Shown here: positions 9,291-20,916 of the stretch, in pieces
How positions within the stretch are numbered: position 1 is the first letter of the stretch
How the letters are laid out: each line of letters opens with the position of its first letter
NCBI GenBank assembly: GCA_025602905.1
Contig: JAHLKI010000019.1
Coordinates: 372,001-436,000, forward strand
DNA length: 64,000 nucleotides
Direction: 5' to 3'
DNA from: Phlyctochytrium arcticum
Taxonomy: Eukaryota > Chytridiomycota > Chytridiomycetes > Chytridiales > Chytridiaceae
The notes under the pieces: model-generated
Seen by the model: the letters and a program-made list of their open reading frames with translations, nothing else
Databases searched by the model: none
What the model was told of the DNA's origin: nothing
Made by a program: the position numbers and the translations under genes

Positions 9291-12096
9291 ATGCGCACCT
9301 TCTCGTCGAGTGTTGCACTAGCTGTCCTTTTGTCCGCTGCTTCTGCCCTACAAATCCACCCCGCACAAGGCAATCAACAGCAAGGACAAGGACTTCCACC
9401 ACAGGACCGTCCATCGCCACCCCCACCTGCATCACCCACAAAGACTGTGAGAAAGTCCAATTCCCTACCCCCACTTTCGTCTACAGACCCGATAGCCCAC
9501 CCAACTGAACAGTCCTTTGTTAAAACGGGGATACACAGTCATGCATACGTCTTTTCCGACCTCTCATACAAGTTACCTGGATATCAGATCGTGATTGACA
9601 GAACCATCGGAGGGAAGGATGATGGTGTACTGGGAGAGAGCGAGGCGCTGGAGCGAGAACATGTATGTACAATGTTTCTTGTAATCAATGGCCTATTGTT
9701 TATACGACAATATAGGCGGATACATCAGTTGTGTTGATGCCATTTCCTGGACCATCCGATGGAATACCTCTGCTTTCGAGATCTTCCGATGGGTCAGCAA
9801 CCTATACAGAGCCAGTAATACCCAAGTATTATTTCTGTCAACTCCCCGATTCTTCCTCATCATGGCCCTCTCGGCCGGTACGAGAGAACGAGCACAATTC
9901 GAAAAACGACGATTCGAAAAGTCCCACTGAAAGTGAAGAACCCGAAGAGGTAACGAAGGCATCCGTTGTCAGTACGCAGGCGTACCTTTTTCGTATAACG
10001 CAGACATTAGCTGCGTTGTGGCCACTCACCAGCGAATGCATACCCTATGTAAGCTTATAGTGATTGACGAAACGTTTTGTGATTTCTACTAAACATAGTG
10101 GTAGACCCAAGGCTGGTGGTCCTATGAGTACTGTCATATGCGTAGAGTTCGCCAATTACATGCCTACACTGGCAAATACGCCGATCATCCTCCACTCGAG
10201 TATGTGCTGGGCCAGCCCTCTGCTACCGACATATTTGATACGCGGCAGAGTATGTTATCTATCAGCCCCAATTACCTTCCAACATCAATATCTGCTATTG
10301 CAGCGGCGGCCGCGATCGCATTGGTCGAATACGACGATGAAGGGCGCCACTATTTGCGCCTGAGATGGCATCGTGGTACTTTATGTGAAGTAACTGGGAA
10401 AGCGAGGCACATTGAAGTTCAATTCCATTGCTGCAATGAGGAGCATGTGGCGTCCGTTCGGGAAATCGCCGTTTGCAACTATGTTATGGTTGTACACACA
10501 CATCGCGTTTGCGAATTAGAGTGGTTTCAAGCCGCGCCGTGGGTGCAAAAGCGGAATAAGCAGATGGATTCCATTACATGTCGGGTTGTGGTTGGAGACC
10601 AGGAAGTTGACAAGCTCAAAGCGGAGAGGGGGGTTAGCAAGGACTATCAGCAGAGCGAGGAGACTGACGCCAAGGTACCCATGCCTTATTTCTCTGCTAG
10701 CACGCCAAGCGGACATGACTCTAAATCTTGGGTCAACAGGATTGAGCTCCCTCCGCAGATCAAGGGGTTTCCAATGAACCAGCACAACGCGGCAAATGGG
10801 AACAGTGACGTGGTTGAAACCGTTTACGTTCGACATCCTATCAATGACCCCCTCTCAGCGCCTGTTCCGTACACTGCACTCGATCTTGCCGATGCACTGG
10901 ATGAGCCTAACCCGCTGCAAGAAGTGTTTGATGCTGTTCTTTACCTCCCAGACCTTGTTGAAGGCCCATATCCCAATGATGGAACCTTTACCCAATTCAA
11001 TGGCGCGGGCCAGGTGGAGGACAACCCATGGGACCACTATCTCGATCAATGGGATTACCAAGATCATAATCACCGCGCCGAAGACCTTTTGTATCGGCGC
11101 TGGTTTTACCGTAAATTTGGCTACGATCCTGGGCCGGGCACAGTTGATCTACACGGTGTTGAGAACGGTTTTGCCTTTGCCGATGATGAACATGTCCCCC
11201 GCTTTGCCGAGGAAAATGCTCGTGCAATCGAGTGGCTGATTGATCATGAATATCCAATGGAGAACGTTGAATTTGATGAGGAAGGAAGGCTGGAGTACGT
11301 TTCTGATGTGGTTTCAGAAGAATGGCGTGAGCTGTTGGAAAAAGAGTTGGCGGCATGGGCAAAAAGCAGTCCAACGAGAGGAAGAGCGGCCGACGTTCTG
11401 CAAAAGCTTGGCCAAAGACTAAATGAACATTTTTCCAATTCAGAATCAGAGACGGAAGAGCCGAAGGCAAGCGGATATACTCTGGAAGAACATAATTTAG
11501 TGGCAGGGTCCTCGGGAGAAGGGATTTCAGAGTACGGGCAACCGGCAACTGGCTCTGGCAAGCAGTTACCCGATTCCAAAAGATCCAAGTCTGATCATCA
11601 CCTACAAAAGGTGAATGAACAGTACGATCACGGAAATTCCCAAGACGCGTCAGAGGAGGATGACCCAACATCCCTTCTTGGGGAATCATTGAATGAACTC
11701 GTTCAGATTGCTTTCCATGCCGCGCGGGATGCTGTCCGGCAAGGCGAGGAACTGCACGCAGCCGATATTTTGGCTGCCGCTGAGCGTTGGAGCCGACGAG
11801 CCGCCAAACTCATGAAAGATGAGCAAGGTGCAGCACCGGATACAGACCTCCACAAAAAGGATGTTGGCAAGACCCAGTCCAAGCAGCAGCAAAGACGAAA
11901 TGTAAAGTCTGGAGCGGTCAAGACTCTAGTGTTGGAGGAGCAATGGGAAGAAGGTACCGAAGACGATGATGATGCCGGTGGGGGGACGGTAATCAAGCGG
12001 TCTGCAGACCAGCAACGGGAAGCCGGTGAGACATCCTTGCCGCAAAAGATGCGGGACCGGGACAAGATTGACATAGTCCGCGCTGGAGGAGCCTAA
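9291..12096 (+). CDS. OS9: OS-9/Yos9-type ER lectin (ERAD)
   Basis: Three exons (9291-9662, 9716-10048, 10105-12096) encode 898 aa. The ATG at 9291 begins a clear signal peptide (MRTFSSSVALAVLLSAASA). The second exon ends in CIPY and the third opens with TQGWWSYEYCHMRRVRQLH, the start of an MRH (mannose-6-phosphate receptor homology) domain with the double Trp typical of OS-9. Further on, RHIEVQFHC and SVREIAVCNYVMVV supply the Arg, Glu and Tyr that with the Gln of RQLH form the mannose-binding set. OS-9/Yos9 recognises trimmed N-glycans on misfolded proteins and passes them to the Hrd1 complex. The tail of about 600 residues is acidic, longer than in animals, and has no HDEL signal. Confidence 0.88.
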
Positions 12097-12355
12097 TGCT
12101 TGGATTTACATATTCTTGGTAGATGAGCACCTCTAACTTTTTCATTCTGTGTAAATAGCCACTCTGGTGATTTTTTTGGAAACAAATAATGTGATTTTTC
12201 CTCGTTCAATGTAAAATTCACCTCTCAAGTGACGTAAACAGACTTTGTCAAAATTCCTCAAGTCGATCTGGCTATATATTTTCTCTCCAGGCAACTCAAA
12301 CTTTTGGAATATACATACCACCGCCAACAAGAACATCCTTTTAAGTAGCGCAGCC

Positions 12356-13165
12356 ATGATCCAGACTTATATAGCGGGCAGCAGCAGGGCCTCCTTACGA
12401 CTCCTTCCGGGATTTTCGGCACTCACGCGAAGCAAGCTGCTGTGAGTGATCTCTCACATACATGTCGATGAGTGGGTGCAATGTATATCTAATGAACGAT
12501 GTAGGCAGCAATCCCATGCTTCATTTCCTGGTCTTCCTTCCTCTCCGTTTTTGATTGAAAACAGCTGCAGGAGGACAATATGTACATCAAACTCTATCCG
12601 CGTATTCCCATTCCCCTCCCATAAGTCAATGGTGCTATCAAGAGTATCCCAGACCACCAGAAACATGACCACAGAAAGCACAACCACCCCTCCACAACAA
12701 CAACCCCGGCGAGACTTTAAATCCCTCACCCGCGAATACGGTCCCATCGCATTAGCCGTCTACTGCACCCTCACATTTCTCACATTTTGCGCCTGTTTCA
12801 CGTCCATCTCTGCCTTTGACATCGATGCCAAAACCATTAAAGGATATTTGATTCAAGCTAAAAGTTGGATGGGGTACCCGCCCTCTACTGATCCCGACGC
12901 GGTAGAACAGGTTGTGGAACCCCCCAAGGAATCATGGCTGGATCAATTGCCCATTGCCCGAGAGACTCTGACCCATATTTTGCTTGCGATGGGAATGACC
13001 AAGCTGTTTGTTCCGGTCAAATTGGGTCTGACGGCTGGGATTACCCCGATTGTAGCGCGACGCTTGCGGGGATGGGGACTTGATTTGGGTAGACAGGGTG
13101 GATATAAAAGTGCCGTGGGAAGGGTTAGGGGAGAATTGAAAGGGCGGGCGACACATTTAAAGTAG
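12356..13165 (+). CDS. FAM210/DUF1279 mitochondrial membrane protein
   Basis: Two exons (12356-12441, 12505-13165) encode 248 aa. The N-terminus is rich in Arg and Ser without acidic residues (MIQTYIAGSSRASLRLLP), as in a mitochondrial presequence. The conserved DUF1279 core follows: LTREYGPIALAVYCTLTFLT (first membrane helix) and a second hydrophobic region near LLAMGMTKLFVPVKLGLTAG, ending in an Arg-rich tail. Members (human FAM210A/B, yeast Nat2) sit in the inner mitochondrial membrane and affect mitochondrial translation or cristae; the molecular role is not settled. Confidence 0.82.
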
Positions 13166-13429
13166 CATATCATTTGGTTCTTTTTTTCGTATCTAGTAGG
13201 CCCTCATAATATCTTGTTTGCCAATAGACTTTTTGATTTAGTACCTGTCGCCATTGGAAGTCATTTTTTACTGATCTGTCATAACTTGATCCCTAATTCT
13301 AATAGGGCCCCCATTTGATTACTGTAGCATTCAGTCTGAAAAGAATGGTAGGAGTACATCTGTCTTTAAACCCCAAACGTTCAGAAAGGAGCTTTTCAAA
13401 CCATTAAACTTGGAAAACCCGAACAGAAA

Positions 13430-13951
13430 ATGTCATCCATCTCTCAGGACGTGCAAGATTTCATTGATTTACCGCCGAAACAACAGCAACGTGTTGCGGA
13501 TGCCGAGGCTCGAGAGTACGGCATGAAAATGGCCGAGAAGCATCCACTCACTCAGAAAACTCACTCAGAAAACCCACGCAGAGGTGAACTTCATATCATT
13601 TCCCACACGAAACAAACCTACATATTAATTAAGCGAGGTTAGAGAGACCTCCCCAATCTCAACCCCCCACCCGGTGAGCCCCAACATATCCACCCTCCCC
13701 CCGAGAAGCCCAGTACATTTGCAGAGGAAACAGCCGACCCCACCCTCCAAGAAAGCGATATCCAAAACCGGGTTTTGACTAATCGGCCCCCGCACGGAGC
13801 GGCCGTTTTGCCCCATGAAGCCGACGAGGTTCGCGGCAAAATGCGGATTCCGACGTTTGGAATGGCGGATACCCTGAACGAAGGGGAACAGGAACAGTTG
13901 GATTATAAGTTGAGGCGAGGCGGGCGAAATAAGGATTCGGCTCCGATTTGA
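13430..13951 (+). CDS. Small hypothetical protein
   Basis: A two-exon model (13430-13583, 13647-13951) gives 152 aa. The first exon encodes MSSISQDVQDFIDLPPKQQQ and a charged helix; the second encodes a Pro-rich linker (LNPPPGEPQHIHPPPEKP) and a charged segment GKMRIPTFGMADTLNEGEQE. The acceptor must be AGAGAG rather than the TAG four bases earlier to keep frame, so the boundary is uncertain. No signal peptide, membrane segment or known domain is seen. Codon use and the consistent open frame after splicing suggest a real gene. Confidence 0.55.
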
Positions 13952-14144
13952 TGAGCTGGTGAATTTGTAGTATAGTGTTTTTTTTGGAAGGGTAGTACTT
14001 TGTGTGATACGTAATGAATCGTAAATAAAATGTAGTGTCTCAATTTCTGTCAAAACCCTTGATGAGAAGGAGTTCCATTGAGATGTAGTCAAAAAGGCAT
14101 CAGGGGATCTATCATACCTAAATCTCGAATCCGAATCAACCCAT

Positions 14145-14962
14145 TCATGACTGATTTATCTTCTCCCTCCAAACCTTCCTCCGCGCACCCTCCCCATCAT
14201 CATCCCACACACTTTCAAACACTTTATCCCGCATCGTATTCACAACCCGTGGATCCCAAAGTTCACTCGCCACCCCAATGTCCTTACACACCCGTACCAG
14301 GGCCGTATGCCGGCATTTGGCTTCTGCTACCTCCCGATCCCCCTGGCATGTTTTGAGAGACCAGTCGCCTATTGCTTCGGATACGAACCGGGAATGGACA
14401 AAGAGGGCGTAGGTCCTGTATACGATTTTGTCGTTTAAGGTGTGGAAGGGGGTGAGTGGGTGGAGTGTCCATCCTATGGGCAAGATTCTGTGATACTTTC
14501 GAGTTCATGAAGGTGTTTATTTTCCGGATTTACCATCTGATCCAAAAGCCGTATCCAAAATCTCTTCATAAACATTCTCACGAACGTAAATAAACCCGCG
14601 ATCTATAAAACATTTCCCAAAAATGTTAACCATTTTCACTATTCACTTTTGCTCTATCTCTCTAACGCACCTGGATCAATCTCCAGTTCATCCAGTTGTA
14701 CGGGTCGGGTTAATGTATCTATGGCACTTTGAGCGAACGACTTGGACGACAGGGTATCATATCGGGGCAGGCCTTGGGGACCATGTAGGATGGTGTCGGT
14801 GGATAGGCGAGTTTGCTTTTTTGGTGGGGTAGACTTGGTAGGTCGGGGAGGTTTAGTGGTGGTAGTGGAAAATCGGGCGGTTCCAACAAGTGGTCTGAAT
14901 GATCTGATACTCGGATTTCCTCTCGCGCAGACTCGTACAGCGAACCGAGACGTGAGGGTCAT
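14145..14962 (-). CDS. MGM101: Mgm101, mitochondrial recombination protein
   Basis: Three exons (14962-14671, 14602-14534, 14473-14145) encode 229 aa. Exon 1 begins with a mitochondrial presequence (MTLTSRFAVRVCARGNPSIR). The core matches Mgm101: DRGFIYVRENVYEEILDTAF, GSDGW, RTYALFVHSRFVSEAIGDWS and the highly conserved AKCRHTALVRVCKDIGVASE followed by LWDP. Mgm101 is a Rad52-like single-strand annealing protein of mitochondrial nucleoids, required for mtDNA maintenance in yeast. The middle exon is only 69 nt. The Lys-rich C-terminal tail that binds DNA in yeast is represented here by ARRKVWREK. Confidence 0.9.
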
Positions 14963-15474
14963 GACAGTTTTTGAACAGAAACCAGTGCAGTTAGTGTCTT
15001 GTTGGGGTTGACAGGTGCAAAAGCTTTCGAGCGGTGGTGGGTGGTTGTTGGGTGCGAAAAATTGTGTCGTTTGGGTGATGTGTCATCAGACGAATTTTGA
15101 CATTTCTTGAGCTGTCAAAATGCACGGCTGTGGGAGTATTTTGGACCAGCGATTGACTATGATCGCGGACCCAATCCTTACTTTCCTCATTGAACCCCCA
15201 ACTCATCGTTGTATCCATGAAAATTGGGAAACATGAGCATATGAGTTTCTACACGGAAAGGACTACTGCTTATGCCGAAAGAATGTTTTTATTGAAAAAG
15301 CCAAATTCACAATGATGTAAAAGACTATTGTAAAAGATGGAGAGACATAAGACTATTTAACATTGGGTCAAAAAAAGAGGGTTTTCCTAATCGAAATATA
15401 AAAAAAAAGTGAAATGGATGGATGTCATATGAGGGAAAGGGGGAAAAGTAATCAAAATGTTGTTTTTTATTCTA

Positions 15475-16236
15475 CTAGATTCCGGGACCGGCACCGCCTG
15501 TCAGAATCGGTTTAAAGTCTTGTGCTGGTTGAGACATGATGGCTCTGACTTCCTCGTTTGAGACGGAGCCCAGATCCTTTTTACGGTTCAGGAGGGCGTC
15601 AGATTTCCAGCGGAGGTAGGTGGCTCCGACGGGGCACTGGTAGGCTTGGACGGCGCGCATGGTGAGCTGGAGGCGGCCAATGTTGGCATCATAATCGTCG
15701 CCTTGAGGGAGAGAGATGCTTTGGGATCTGAGGTACTCTTTGAGGTCGTCGGCACTGGGAGGGCAACGACACGGAATCAATTCAGGAGCAAAGGGGCCGG
15801 AGGCGTCGCCTTTGCAAGAAGGGTTACCGGCCACGACACCTGTGGCGGGCAGCTTGGCGTACGGGTCAGGAGCTGGTGCGGCTGGTGGGGGAGTGGGAAC
15901 CGATTGAGTCTGCGAAGTACGGGGTTGAGGAATCCTGGGCACGGGAGGAATCGTGGGCATGGGTGGGACCGTAGGCACAGGTGGGGGTGGTGGGGGTGCG
16001 GTGGGCGTGGCCTGAGGGGCAGGAATAGCTGGTGGTGTAGCTGCCGGGATAGGACGACGAGTGGGAACGACTTCATTTGAGTTTTGGCGAGCAATCAAGA
16101 TGTTGGGGCTGTTGATGCGGGGGCTGTCGGCATTGCTTCGAGGGCTAGCCACATCGCGAGGACTAGCGGGAGCTGCCTCTGCTCCGGCAGACAAGAGGGC
16201 GAGAACGCCGGCGGCGGTCATAATGTGCAGCTTCAT
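15475..16236 (-). CDS. Secreted proline-rich protein
   Basis: A single-exon gene of 253 aa starting at the ATG at 16236, which begins a signal peptide (MKLHIMTAAGVLALLSAGAEA). After a Ser/Pro/Arg segment with repeated SPR motifs comes a long Pro/Ala/Thr-rich stretch (about residues 75-135). A compact C-terminal region follows with four Cys (NPSCKGD, IPCRCPPSADDL, YQCPVGATYLRWKS). The layout is that of an extracellular or cell-wall protein with a flexible spacer and a small Cys-stabilised module. No known family is recognised. An in-frame ATG at 16320 would put 28 polar residues before the signal peptide and is less likely. Confidence 0.65.
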   Translation of the reverse strand: MKLHIMTAAGVLALLSAGAEAAPASPRDVASPRSNADSPRINSPNILIARQNSNEVVPTRRPIPAATPPAIPAPQATPTAPPPPPPVPTVPPMPTIPPVPRIPQPRTSQTQSVPTPPPAAPAPDPYAKLPATGVVAGNPSCKGDASGPFAPELIPCRCPPSADDLKEYLRSQSISLPQGDDYDANIGRLQLTMRAVQAYQCPVGATYLRWKSDALLNRKKDLGSVSNEEVRAIMSQPAQDFKPILTGGAGPGI

Positions 16237-16320
16237 TGTTGCTTTTTGGTTTGTGAGTGGTAGATGGTGATGTTGTTGTTGCTTGGCAGTGGTCGTTTGT
16301 TGTGCGTTGTCAAAGGGCAC

Positions 16321-18866
16321 TTTCTATTCTATGTCTATGTATCGCAAGAGTTGGATCAAGTTTGGTTGAAGATGTGTGAGAGTTGAGATGTGATGATGAT
16401 GTTGTGATGATGATGAGAAGAGAGAGGAAGGCAGAAGGGCAGTCCCTTTTATAGAAAAGTTTTCGGTGCCGGGGAAGGGGGACCCCGGGTTACGACGCTA
16501 CGACGCACATCAAATTATATCTTGGAGCACAAGGTTGAGAGCATAGCAGATTGTTGGGAAAAGGAATGGAATCTTGGGAGTTTGGTTTCCCAAAGCCCCA
16601 GATCCCGCGAAAGCGCGCTCTTCTCAAACGGGTAGTGTCCTTTCTTCGCTCAAAAAGTTCCTAGCCCCCAAAATCCCATTCAAAGCAAAAAATGTGGCAT
16701 TCTGGGTGATCTGTCTCCAAGCATTTCTCGCAGGTTTTCGGCCATGCAAAATGACGGGGTAGAAAAGCTTGTTTTGGATTTCCACCAGCTTCATTCGGGA
16801 CCCCTCAACTCGCATTTTGCCGATTAATTCTACTACTTCTTTGTAGTCATCAAAACCTAGTTTTTCTCTCACTCTCTAGGATCCCAAATGGTGGTAGAAG
16901 GGGGCAGTGTAATGGATCTTTTTGAAACTGGCCATAGGCTCAGTATGGGTGGGTTTTGAAACTGGCGAAATGTCTGAACCCTGACCAGGACGCGTTTTGG
17001 AACGCGTTGAACGACGCGTCAAAAGGTCTTTTGTAAAAGCAGTTTATAGAAATGGGCACGCCTTGGAGCAAGCAACCTTTGCGAGGCCTCGGCAGGCGTA
17101 ATTTGTCAGAGAAGAGTGGCAAATGTGCCATCTGTGCTTTGATCAAAGGCGTGTTCGCATCTAGACCTCGACGCCAATCATGCCTGTGAAATTTTGGAAA
17201 TTGTAGCATGCAGCAATTGAGATCCCGCAGTTGAAAAAAATATCGTTAGCTGGCACACAATGCGTTGATGGACCTGGAGCCAATTGTTCATCAACGCAAA
17301 AAAAGTTCGAAGCTACTATTGTAGGGGTCTCTCCCACTTTTAGGGGCCGAAGCTTTTTAATGCTGGTTTCACCCCGATGAATTTTGCATCGGACCGGCGG
17401 AGGGGCTGCAACATCAAACTTAAAAAAAAACCTTGAAGTATTGGTGACATTATGTATTCTGTTACAACGTTTCTTGCCACGGAAGGTTTATATGTTCAAC
17501 TTTGTCGCTGCATCATTTATTTTATACCAGCGCTAGTGGGTTAAAAAACTTGCAAGTAGCCTACGCAAGAATAACTTTATTCTGGAAGTTCTCGGGACGG
17601 CACTGTATAGAAGTTTGTAGGCATGTGCGGAGTGAGCTTCCATCAGCTATGTCGAGATGCTGGGTAACTTGGCAAATGGAAGATACGATGGTATGTAAGC
17701 GGGGGCACAAAAATTCGTACATGGGGTACATGCCACAATAATTACTGCGGACATCACACTACCTGGCCTTCTAAAATTGCACCAGCGCTTGTGCATAATG
17801 AATTTTGCCACGCTTTGGCCAGGAGCGACAAAGCTCACTCGCTTTATGCTTGTAGAGTCGGGGGCTCATTTCTGCCTTGATAAAAAGAAATGTCTTGGGC
17901 CCGACCCCGTCTACTCGGGTAAGCTAACCAGATCCCAGTCGAGCTTTGACTAGAAACGCTGGTCCAGGTGCTGGTCCATCCCAAGCTTGCTCCTAGAGTT
18001 TGCTCAAGTCGACCCACCCCGATTCCTGGAAAATTTTCTGATTGCAGTTCGGGCACTGCTCCAACCCACTATTTTCCATCCCTGGCACACACCCGATCTT
18101 TCCTTTATGTCTCTGCCGCCTCTACCAGGTTCTCGGCTATAATCCCATCCATACCTACGGGTTTTCCCCAAGCGTCAAGAGAAATGAGAGAACCGGGTTA
18201 AAGAGAGAGTTACGGGACGCTTCTGTGTCGTTTTCCACAGCTGCTGGTGAGAGCCGGGCCGATGGATATATGTAGCTCAAAATGATGCATCTGGCCGCAT
18301 CTGCAGCGCAGCAGGAAGGCACGATTGATACAATCGAGACCATTCACTCGGAAATCATACGCAGATGAGACAACAAACGTTACTATGCTGGATGGCATAT
18401 ATGTAGATCTCGTATTGTCCATCAACGCAACTTATATATAGGATCAAATGGGAAATCTATTTGATAAGAACAAATCCGAAGTTCAACGGACGGTCCCGAC
18501 GGAGGGCGCAGCAGCTAATGAATGGCACAGTCACCAGACCGTACGTAAGCCCGAAATATCACCTTTTCTGATCGGAGACGTCGTGACGTGATGCCCCACA
18601 TCCCAAAGGAAATTTCTCTCGGAATCGGATCCAGTCTCCAAAGAATTTCGTAAACCCCAGCAAAACGGTAGGATTCATATATGCTCCTCAACGTTTTTCC
18701 CTGTGCTGACCTTTGCCTTTCTTATATAAACCTTTCTTGAACCTCCGTAAAACCTACTCGCCATCTTTGCCAATCCTGTCAATCTGTGAACAATCCCATC
18801 TCGCACCTACGAAAAAAAAACGCCGTCATCCGACACGTCACTCGTCCGCTACATTATAAAACGAAA
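16321..18866. other. Gene-poor interval
   Basis: About 2.5 kb without a gene I can defend. Short open frames exist at 16624-16872 and 16940-17209 (minus) but show no family similarity, splice continuity or start context. The interval contains the inverted repeat at 17261-17298 and presumably the promoters of the flanking secreted-protein and reticulon genes. Immediately upstream of the reticulon ATG the sequence is C/T/A-rich. Confidence 0.5.
17261..17298. repeat. Perfect 10-bp inverted repeat TGCGTTGATG-N18-CATCAACGCA
   Basis: Arms 17261-17270 and 17289-17298 are exact reverse complements separated by 18 bp. An 11-nt match to the right arm, CATCAACGCAA, recurs alone at about 18421. No open frame covers it, so it may be a dimeric protein-binding site or a small folded RNA or DNA element. 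Confidence 0.7.
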
Positions 18867-20447
18867 ATGACTTTCATCTCGTCGGACGCTCACTTTTTAT
18901 CCGCCAACGAAAACGACACCGACGCTTCGCCCATTGCCATCTTGCCGCCTTCTTTCACCGACACACTTCCCGGCCCAAACCCAAACAGTGCCACCAAACA
19001 GGACACCCTATCATCTCCAAGTTCCAACAACAACGACAACACTACTCCACTCATCTGCACCATCTCTTCTTCTGCTGCATCACCCGACTCTGGAATAATG
19101 GAAGCTACCATCACCCCTGTTCCCGCCGCCACGACTGGCACAAACATGGCGGCCCCGTCAAAGACGACCGATACGACTGGCCTCACCCATGGTCATACCC
19201 AGGAACAGCACGCTAGCGTAGCGGAAAAGACTAAAACCGTCAAATTGCAAGGTACTTATTTTCACCTCGCATCATGCATTTTCGAGATCATTTAGTAATT
19301 CTTTCAATTCCAGCTCGCAATCTCGTATTGTGGACGAATCCCATTCAGTCGGGCGCGGCCCTCGTCTCTCTCTTGGCTCTTTCCTACGCTTCCTACGTCT
19401 ACAGCCCCATCCGTCTCTTTACCCTTCTCATTGCCAGTGCTACGTTCGCCAACATGATTTTTGTCAATCTCTGGGTCATTGGTGGCAGCTTTTTCGTTAA
19501 TTCGGCTGCGGGCATCAAAAAACCGCCTACAATGTGGTTCTTGGATCAGACGCACCGTCATCCCATTCAGCACAAACACGTTAGGGAATGGGTCGATTTT
19601 GCGGTGGATTTTGTTAATATCCTCTTTTCTCAACTCGCTTCCATTATCGCGGTTGATGATAACCTAAAGTCTTTTGCGGTGAGTTTCCGAGTGTAGTGAG
19701 TCATTTTTCCGAGCCCGAGCGAAGCGAGGGCAAGGAAAAATGGCGAGCGGAGCGATCCCGACGAGCCCGTAGGGCGAGGGTGACCCAGGAAAAATGGATG
19801 GGCGCGGACGATTTTGCGCAGCAAAATCAAATGCGAGCGAAGCGAGGGAGACCAATTTCGCGGAGCAAAATTTAATGCGAGCGGAGAGAGCTCAAAAAGA
19901 TTCTGAGGAAGCTCCAAAGGAGCGAGGGACAAGGTTTTGCGGAGCAAAATCAATGTGGGTTTCACACATGGTGCAACAATACGACGACCCCGCGCGTAGC
20001 GAGGGGGAGGAGCATGTGTTTTAATACAAGACTCGAATGGTTTGATGGATGGATGGAAGGTGATGGATGCTACGCTCGAGCGAGGAGCATGCGTCTTAAT
20101 ACAAGACTTTGCAAAGAAGTGGAATTGATTGAAAGTGTTGATGATGATACTAATCACATTAATTGCAATAGGCACTGGTAGCAACCACGACCCTGTACAT
20201 CATTTCCGCCTACGTCTCCACCCCCATTCTCCTTCTCGTCGCCTCCATCATCAGCTTTACCGCTCCCAAGGTCTACCTCATGTTCCAACCGCAGATCGAT
20301 GCGCACCTGCACCAGGTGACCCAGGTGGTCCACAAAAACACCAAGGGGTTCACGGATGCGGCCAACAAGTACTTTGAGAGCGCGCGTGCCAAGGCTCAGG
20401 CTCGCGTTGCTGCTGCACAGAACAAGACTGCCAAGAAGGCCGAGTAG
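18867..20447 (+). CDS. Reticulon-like ER membrane-shaping protein
   Basis: Three exons (18867-19251, 19314-19678, 20172-20447) encode 341 aa. An N-terminal low-complexity Ser/Thr/Pro region of about 125 residues precedes a reticulon homology domain. That domain starts ARNLVLWTNPIQSGAALVSL and has two long hydrophobic hairpins: one before WVIGG in exon 2, the other TTLYIISAYVSTPILLLVAS in exon 3. The C-terminus is a charged helix rich in Ala, Lys and Gln. Reticulons bend the ER membrane into tubules. The second intron (493 nt) is about six to eight times longer than the other introns in this window and holds a cluster of repeats. Confidence 0.87.
19700..20110 (+). repeat. Intronic cluster of short GC-rich hairpin repeats
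   Basis: Within the second reticulon intron are repeated units: GATTTTGC-GCA-GCAAAATC (perfect 8-bp arms, 19810-19828), TTTTGC-GGA-GCAAAA (19935-19949) and a degenerate copy near 19856-19871. These are interspersed with GAGCGAAGCGAGG-like units (near 19716, 19745, 19832, 19879, 20000). A separate direct repeat GAGGAGCATG.GT.TTAATACA starts at 20007 and 20082 (75-bp period). Confidence 0.75.
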
Positions 20448-20916
20448 TTTCCTTTGTCTCCATCAATTGTTGCTAGCATATCCCCCATTACCAATTCGCG
20501 TCGCTTCGTAACATTCCGAGCGTCCCAGTCACACTTTTAGGCATTCCACTCCCTGTCTGCAGTTTTGCTTCTTTTTTTTTGAAGATTTCACGCATTTTAC
20601 CGTTTTTGAAGAATACATCCATATTTTGGCTTGCTTTTTTTGGTTCTTTGAAAAATGATCGAGGAAAACTCGTGCATTGAATCGTGTGAGGAGTCCGTTT
20701 CGCTCAACCTCAGGTCGCCAAGGAGTCGAGAGACCCGTTTTTCCCACCGTGGGAATCCATTTATGAGTCGGAAAACATCGGAAGTCGCCGGAAAGTATCG
20801 GAACTCATGTAACCCTTTTGAGGTTAATCAACCAATCGAGCAGTTTGTGCTTGCGGATCGGGAACGAACTTCAAAACTCCATACTTTCTTACATTTCTGC
20901 TGTACTTTCTGGCAGA

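Noticed and set aside
10997..11689. 230-codon antisense frame opposite the OS-9 tail
   Set aside because: No domain, no splice or start context, and it lies opposite a long continuous coding exon.
16624..17209. Two minus-strand open frames in the gene desert
   Set aside because: No recognisable domain and no way to join them by plausible splice sites.
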